A stretch of DNA of 8,366 nucleotides, from assembly GCA_937890735.1 (NCBI GenBank), contig CALACZ010000187.1, forward strand, positions 1 to 8,366, in the 5' to 3' direction. A model generated the notes under the pieces. It saw only the letters and a list, made by a program, of their open reading frames with translations. It searched no databases and was not told where the DNA came from. The stretch is from an uncultured Bacillota bacterium. Its GTDB lineage: Bacteria > Bacillota > Clostridia > Oscillospirales > Oscillospiraceae. The position numbers were made by a program, and so were the translations under genes. Positions 5,893 to 8,366 of this stretch are shown here, piece after piece (the stretch's first letter is position 1; every line of letters begins with the position of its first letter).

Positions 5893-5978
5893 ACAGTAAA
5901 TTTGAATGGGCTGCGGGATGATCAGTCCGATCTAAAACGACTAAAATATTTTATATCAAACTCAAATCATCTGAAAAC

Positions 5979-6007
5979 ATTATATTCGCTTTTATCCCGC
6001 TGTGCAA
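5979..6007 (-). promoter_or_regulatory. Promoter of the sugar-binding lipoprotein gene
   Basis: On the minus strand TTGCAC (6007-6002) is followed after exactly 17 bp by a perfect TATAAT (5984-5979). Transcription would start near 5972, giving a leader of about 93 bases. In that leader I see only a short GATC repeat (5920-5923 and 5929-5932) and no known riboswitch. Confidence 0.85.
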
Positions 6008-6103
6008 TTGTCTGAATGCCCAATTATTGCGGGCGTTTCTTGTGGAAAGTGGCTGAATTTCGCGGGAATACAAAAAAACTGCCGCCTTTACAGACGGTTT
6101 ATC

Positions 6104-6132
6104 TTGACATTAGACGTGGAGTTTCGTATTCT
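6104..6132 (+). promoter_or_regulatory. Promoter of the alpha/beta hydrolase - serine hydrolase operon
   Basis: A consensus -35 TTGACA (6104-6109) is followed after 17 bp by TATTCT (6127-6132), a four-of-six -10 match. Transcription would start near 6139. The leader of about 60 bases is very AT-rich. The stretch from 6008 to 6103, between this and the divergent promoter, holds only weak 4-bp hairpins. Confidence 0.78.
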
Positions 6133-6149
6133 GTATGTACTGAACATAC
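6133..6149. promoter_or_regulatory. 17-bp dyad just after the -10 box, possible operator
   Basis: GTATGT (6133-6138) and ACATAC (6144-6149) form a perfect inverted repeat around ACTGA. It starts directly after the -10 box and covers the predicted transcription start, a common place for a repressor site. No regulator gene for it is in the window. Confidence 0.5.
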
Positions 6150-6187
6150 GGGAAATATAAAAATATTTATTATATCTAAATTATTTC

Positions 6188-6193
6188 AGGAGG
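6188..6193 (+). promoter_or_regulatory. Ribosome binding site deciding the hydrolase start
   Basis: AGGAGG lies 5 bp before the ATG at 6199. The frame is open back to 6016, but that extension has no ribosome site, spans the promoter and is AT-rich, so it is not translated. Confidence 0.9.
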
Positions 6194-6198
6194 CACCT

Positions 6199-7074
6199 AT
6201 GCAAGTCCGACACGTCAGCATCTTCACCGGCGACGCGGCGCTGCCCGCGATCGTCCGTCTGCCCAGCAGCGCCGCGCCCGCGCCCGCCGTCGTGTTCCAT
6301 AACGGCTACGCCGCCTACAAGGAAATGTACGACGGCATGGCGGCAGAGCTCTGCCGAAGCGGCTATCTCACGCTGCAATTTGACCCGCGCGGGACGGACG
6401 GCGAGGGGCGCGGACGCTTTCTGTGCGGCACGCAGTGGATGGAGGACGCCTGCGCCGCCGTCAGCTACGTCTGCGGGCTGCCGCAGACGGACGCGTCGCG
6501 CGTCGCGTTTTCCGGCGTGAGCATGGGCGGCGGCATGACGATCTTACAGGGCGCTGCCGATCCGCGCCTCAAGTGCCTGTTCGCCATGGCGCCGCCGGAA
6601 AATTTTGCTGAACAGATGCACGAGGCGTGGGTCAAAAACCAGGGCGAAGCGGCGTGGCAGGCGCATCTGGAGCATCTGTTCCGCGACGCGGCGCGCTGCG
6701 CGCACGGCTATCCCTCCGAGCGGATGGACGGCTCGTATGCCTGCTGGGGTTTGCAGCTGAGCGAGGAGGAAAAGGCGGCAAATCGCCGCGCGCAGCCGCA
6801 CGTTGCGCACGAGCTGACGCTCTCGTCCGTGCTCAACAGCTATCTCTATTATGATGTGCGCGCCGCGGCGGCGCGCCTGCGCGTACCGCTCTGCCTCGTC
6901 CACGGCACCGCCGACACGACCATCGCCTATCACTGCTCCGAGGAGCTTTACGCCGCGACCAGCGCGCCGGTTCGGGAGCTGCACCTCATCCCCGGCAAGG
7001 GACACGTCCTGCCGGAGGAGGCGTGCGAGGAGGTCACGCGCCTCGCGCTCGACTGGTTCGGGAAGTATTTATAA
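6199..7074 (+). CDS. Alpha/beta hydrolase
   Basis: The 291-residue, apparently cytoplasmic enzyme has a full catalytic triad in the expected order. The nucleophile is Ser108 in the elbow GVSMGGG, the acid is probably Asp239 in VHGTADTTI, and the base is His269 in PGKGHV. HNGYAAYKEMYD near residue 34 supplies the usual HG-type oxyanion turn, and DPRGTDGEGRG follows. A helical insert of about 80 residues after the elbow may form a lid over the active site. The fold and triad point to an esterase, acyl hydrolase or peptidase of the S9/dienelactone-hydrolase-like group, but the substrate cannot be read from the sequence. No signal peptide is present. The beta-lactamase-family gene starts 15 bp downstream, so the two are surely co-transcribed and may act on related ester or amide substrates. 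A promoter and a dyad lie upstream. Confidence 0.92.
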   Translation: MQVRHVSIFTGDAALPAIVRLPSSAAPAPAVVFHNGYAAYKEMYDGMAAELCRSGYLTLQFDPRGTDGEGRGRFLCGTQWMEDACAAVSYVCGLPQTDASRVAFSGVSMGGGMTILQGAADPRLKCLFAMAPPENFAEQMHEAWVKNQGEAAWQAHLEHLFRDAARCAHGYPSERMDGSYACWGLQLSEEEKAANRRAQPHVAHELTLSSVLNSYLYYDVRAAAARLRVPLCLVHGTADTTIAYHCSEELYAATSAPVRELHLIPGKGHVLPEEACEEVTRLALDWFGKYL

Positions 7075-7089
7075 CAGGGAGAGGTTCAT

Positions 7090-8241
7090 ATGCGGAAACT
7101 GAACGCCGAAAAACTGAACAGGACGCTCCGCGCCCGGCTGGACGAAAACCTCGCCGCGTGCCGCATTTCCGGCGCGCAGCTTCTGGTACGGCAGGGCGGC
7201 GAGACGCTGTGCGAGCTCAAAGCCGGGTATCAGGACGTGCGCACGCGCGAGCCGCTGCGCGATGACGCGATCTACCGCCTCGCGTCCATGACCAAACCCA
7301 TCACCGGCATCGCCGCGCTCATCGCCGTGCAGAACGGCTGGTTTGACGTGCACGACAACGTCGCCGACTACCTGCCGGAATTTTCCGATATGCAGGTCGC
7401 CGTGCTGAAGGACGGCGAGCCGGTCATCGACCATCCCACAAAATCACCGCTGAAAATTTATCAGATGCTCTCACACTGCAACGGCATCCTGTGCGAATCG
7501 CCTGTCGGCGAGGCGCTGTTCCGCAAGACGCCCGCCGCTGCGTTTTCGTCCATCGAGGCGGCGCTCGCATACTGCGCCGCGCAGCCGCTGGCGTTCGACC
7601 CCGGAACGTATACCGCCTACACGGGCTACGCCTCGTTTGACGCCATCGCGCACATCATTGAGCTGAAAAGCGGACTTTCCTACGCGGAATTTCTGCAAAA
7701 ATACCTGTTTTCGCCGCTCGGACTGCACGATCTGACGTTTACGCCGGATGAAGCGCAGTGGGCGCGCATGATCACCATGAGCGACCGTACGGAAAACCCC
7801 GCCCACGTCGCCGTGGACATGGGGCGGCACATTTTTGAGGGCTTCCCGCTGACGTACACCTGCGCGGGCGCGAGCCTGTGCGGAAGCCTGCACGACTACG
7901 GCGTGATCGCCGAGCTGCTGCGCGGCGCGGGGAGCTTCTGCGGCGTGCGTATTTTTGACAGCGCGCTTTTGAAGCGCCTGACCACGCCCTACGTCCCGCC
8001 GGAGACGCCGAACCGCGACCCCGTTTCCAGCTGGGGGCTCGGCGTGCGCGTGGTCGATCAGCCGGGCGTGCTGCCCATCGGCTCGTTCGGCTGGAGCGGC
8101 GCATACGGCACACATTTCTGGGTCGATCCCGAAAACGACGTCACGGCGGTCTATCTCCGCAACAGCCGCTGGTACGACAGCCACGGCGGCGGCGAGCTGG
8201 GAATGGAATTTGAGCGCGATGTCATGTCGTGTATGGAATAA
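7090..8241 (+). CDS. Beta-lactamase-family serine hydrolase (class C / EstB-like)
   Basis: The 383-residue product belongs to the penicillin-binding-protein-like serine hydrolases (beta-lactamase class C, DD-peptidase and family VIII esterase fold). The SxxK motif is Ser66-Met-Thr-Lys69 in RLASMTKPITG. The second motif is Tyr177-Thr-Gly179 in AYTGYASFD, where class C beta-lactamases have YxN; many esterases of the fold vary here. The third motif, in place of KTG, is Trp335-Ser-Gly337 in GWSGAYGTHFWVDP. LPEFSDMQV and KYLFSPLGLHDLTF are typical of the family. There is no signal peptide, which argues against a secreted beta-lactamase or a cell-wall peptidase and for an intracellular esterase or amidase. 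The start is supported by AGGGAGAGG 5 bp upstream. It is the second gene of an operon with the alpha/beta hydrolase. The sequence gives no ground for calling it an antibiotic resistance gene. Confidence 0.94.
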   Translation: MRKLNAEKLNRTLRARLDENLAACRISGAQLLVRQGGETLCELKAGYQDVRTREPLRDDAIYRLASMTKPITGIAALIAVQNGWFDVHDNVADYLPEFSDMQVAVLKDGEPVIDHPTKSPLKIYQMLSHCNGILCESPVGEALFRKTPAAAFSSIEAALAYCAAQPLAFDPGTYTAYTGYASFDAIAHIIELKSGLSYAEFLQKYLFSPLGLHDLTFTPDEAQWARMITMSDRTENPAHVAVDMGRHIFEGFPLTYTCAGASLCGSLHDYGVIAELLRGAGSFCGVRIFDSALLKRLTTPYVPPETPNRDPVSSWGLGVRVVDQPGVLPIGSFGWSGAYGTHFWVDPENDVTAVYLRNSRWYDSHGGGELGMEFERDVMSCME

Positions 8242-8278
8242 GCAAACCGATCAAAAAAGAGGAACGCCGTCAGCCGTG

Positions 8279-8319
8279 TGCCGATAAGACAGTAATTTGA
8301 GAAAACTACACAATCGGCA
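8279..8319. repeat. Short inverted repeat in the right-hand non-coding end
   Basis: TGCCGAT (8279-8285) and ATCGGCA (8313-8319) are perfect reverse complements 27 bases apart. The surrounding stretch, 8242-8366, holds no gene, no clear terminator and no promoter that I can support. It may be the edge of a repeat that continues past the window. Confidence 0.3.
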
Positions 8320-8366
8320 TCTGCCAAGCAGGATTGGACAACAAAACAGGCGGCACTCAACTTCGG

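Noticed and set aside
4524..5921. Plus-strand open frame of 465 residues
   Set aside because: It is antisense to the sugar-binding lipoprotein gene, Val/Gly/Arg-rich without domains, and starts inside the MITE-like element.
6016..6100. Terminator-like hairpins between the divergent promoters
   Set aside because: The stems are only about 4 bp, such as GCCC with GGGC at 6018-6034, and are not followed by a T run.
6016..6198. N-terminal extension of the alpha/beta hydrolase
   Set aside because: The extension covers the promoter and an AT-rich leader. The AGGAGG site directly before 6199 fixes the start.
8151..8360. Minus-strand open frame of 69 residues at the right edge
   Set aside because: It overlaps the end of the serine hydrolase gene on the other strand and has no recognisable domain or supported start.
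1..8366. CRISPR array, tRNA or rRNA genes
   Set aside because: No spaced direct repeats, no cloverleaf and no rRNA-like sequence were seen on either strand.

Overview
The window is GC-rich, with compact intergenic gaps, strong AGGAGG-type ribosome sites, sigma-A-like promoters and a lipoprotein with an Ala/Pro/Glu linker. Together with a locus that pairs an M50 (SpoIVFB-like) protease with a TIGR03960-type radical SAM protein, this suggests a gut-type clostridial Firmicute, probably of the Oscillospiraceae. That placement is inferred from gene style and order, not from a marker gene comparison.

Left part (1-1649, minus strand): a three-gene run reads leftward out of the window. A short single-span membrane protein overlaps an M50 site-2-type metalloprotease by 14 bp. 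The protease is followed closely by the N-terminal 256 residues of a B12-binding-domain/radical SAM protein, cut by the window edge just before its expected iron-sulfur cysteine motif. The arrangement resembles the spoIVFA-spoIVFB neighbourhood of sporulating Firmicutes, with a very short protein in the spoIVFA position.

Middle left (1650-3560, plus strand): a divergent intergenic region carries an extended -10 promoter for argS, a complete class I arginyl-tRNA synthetase gene. argS ends in a strong hairpin terminator that also suits the convergent operon on its right.

Middle (3566-4326, minus strand): a two-gene operon encodes a DUF4160 protein and a DUF2442 protein fused to a C-terminal helix-turn-helix-like domain. 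A near-consensus promoter (TTGACA, 17 bp, TATTGT) has a perfect palindrome with 11-bp arms laid across it. This looks like a self-repressed, toxin-antitoxin-like module and is the most interesting unit in the window. Upstream of it (4342-4625) lies a gene-free stretch of stem-loops and a 162-bp inverted-repeat element resembling a MITE, which abuts the stop codon of the next gene.

Right part (4635-8241): a solitary AraF-like sugar-binding lipoprotein gene (minus) is transcribed divergently from a two-gene operon (plus) encoding an alpha/beta hydrolase and a beta-lactamase-family serine hydrolase, both apparently cytoplasmic. Each side has a recognisable promoter, and the hydrolase promoter is followed directly by a 17-bp dyad that could be an operator. 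The last 125 bases hold no gene that I can support.
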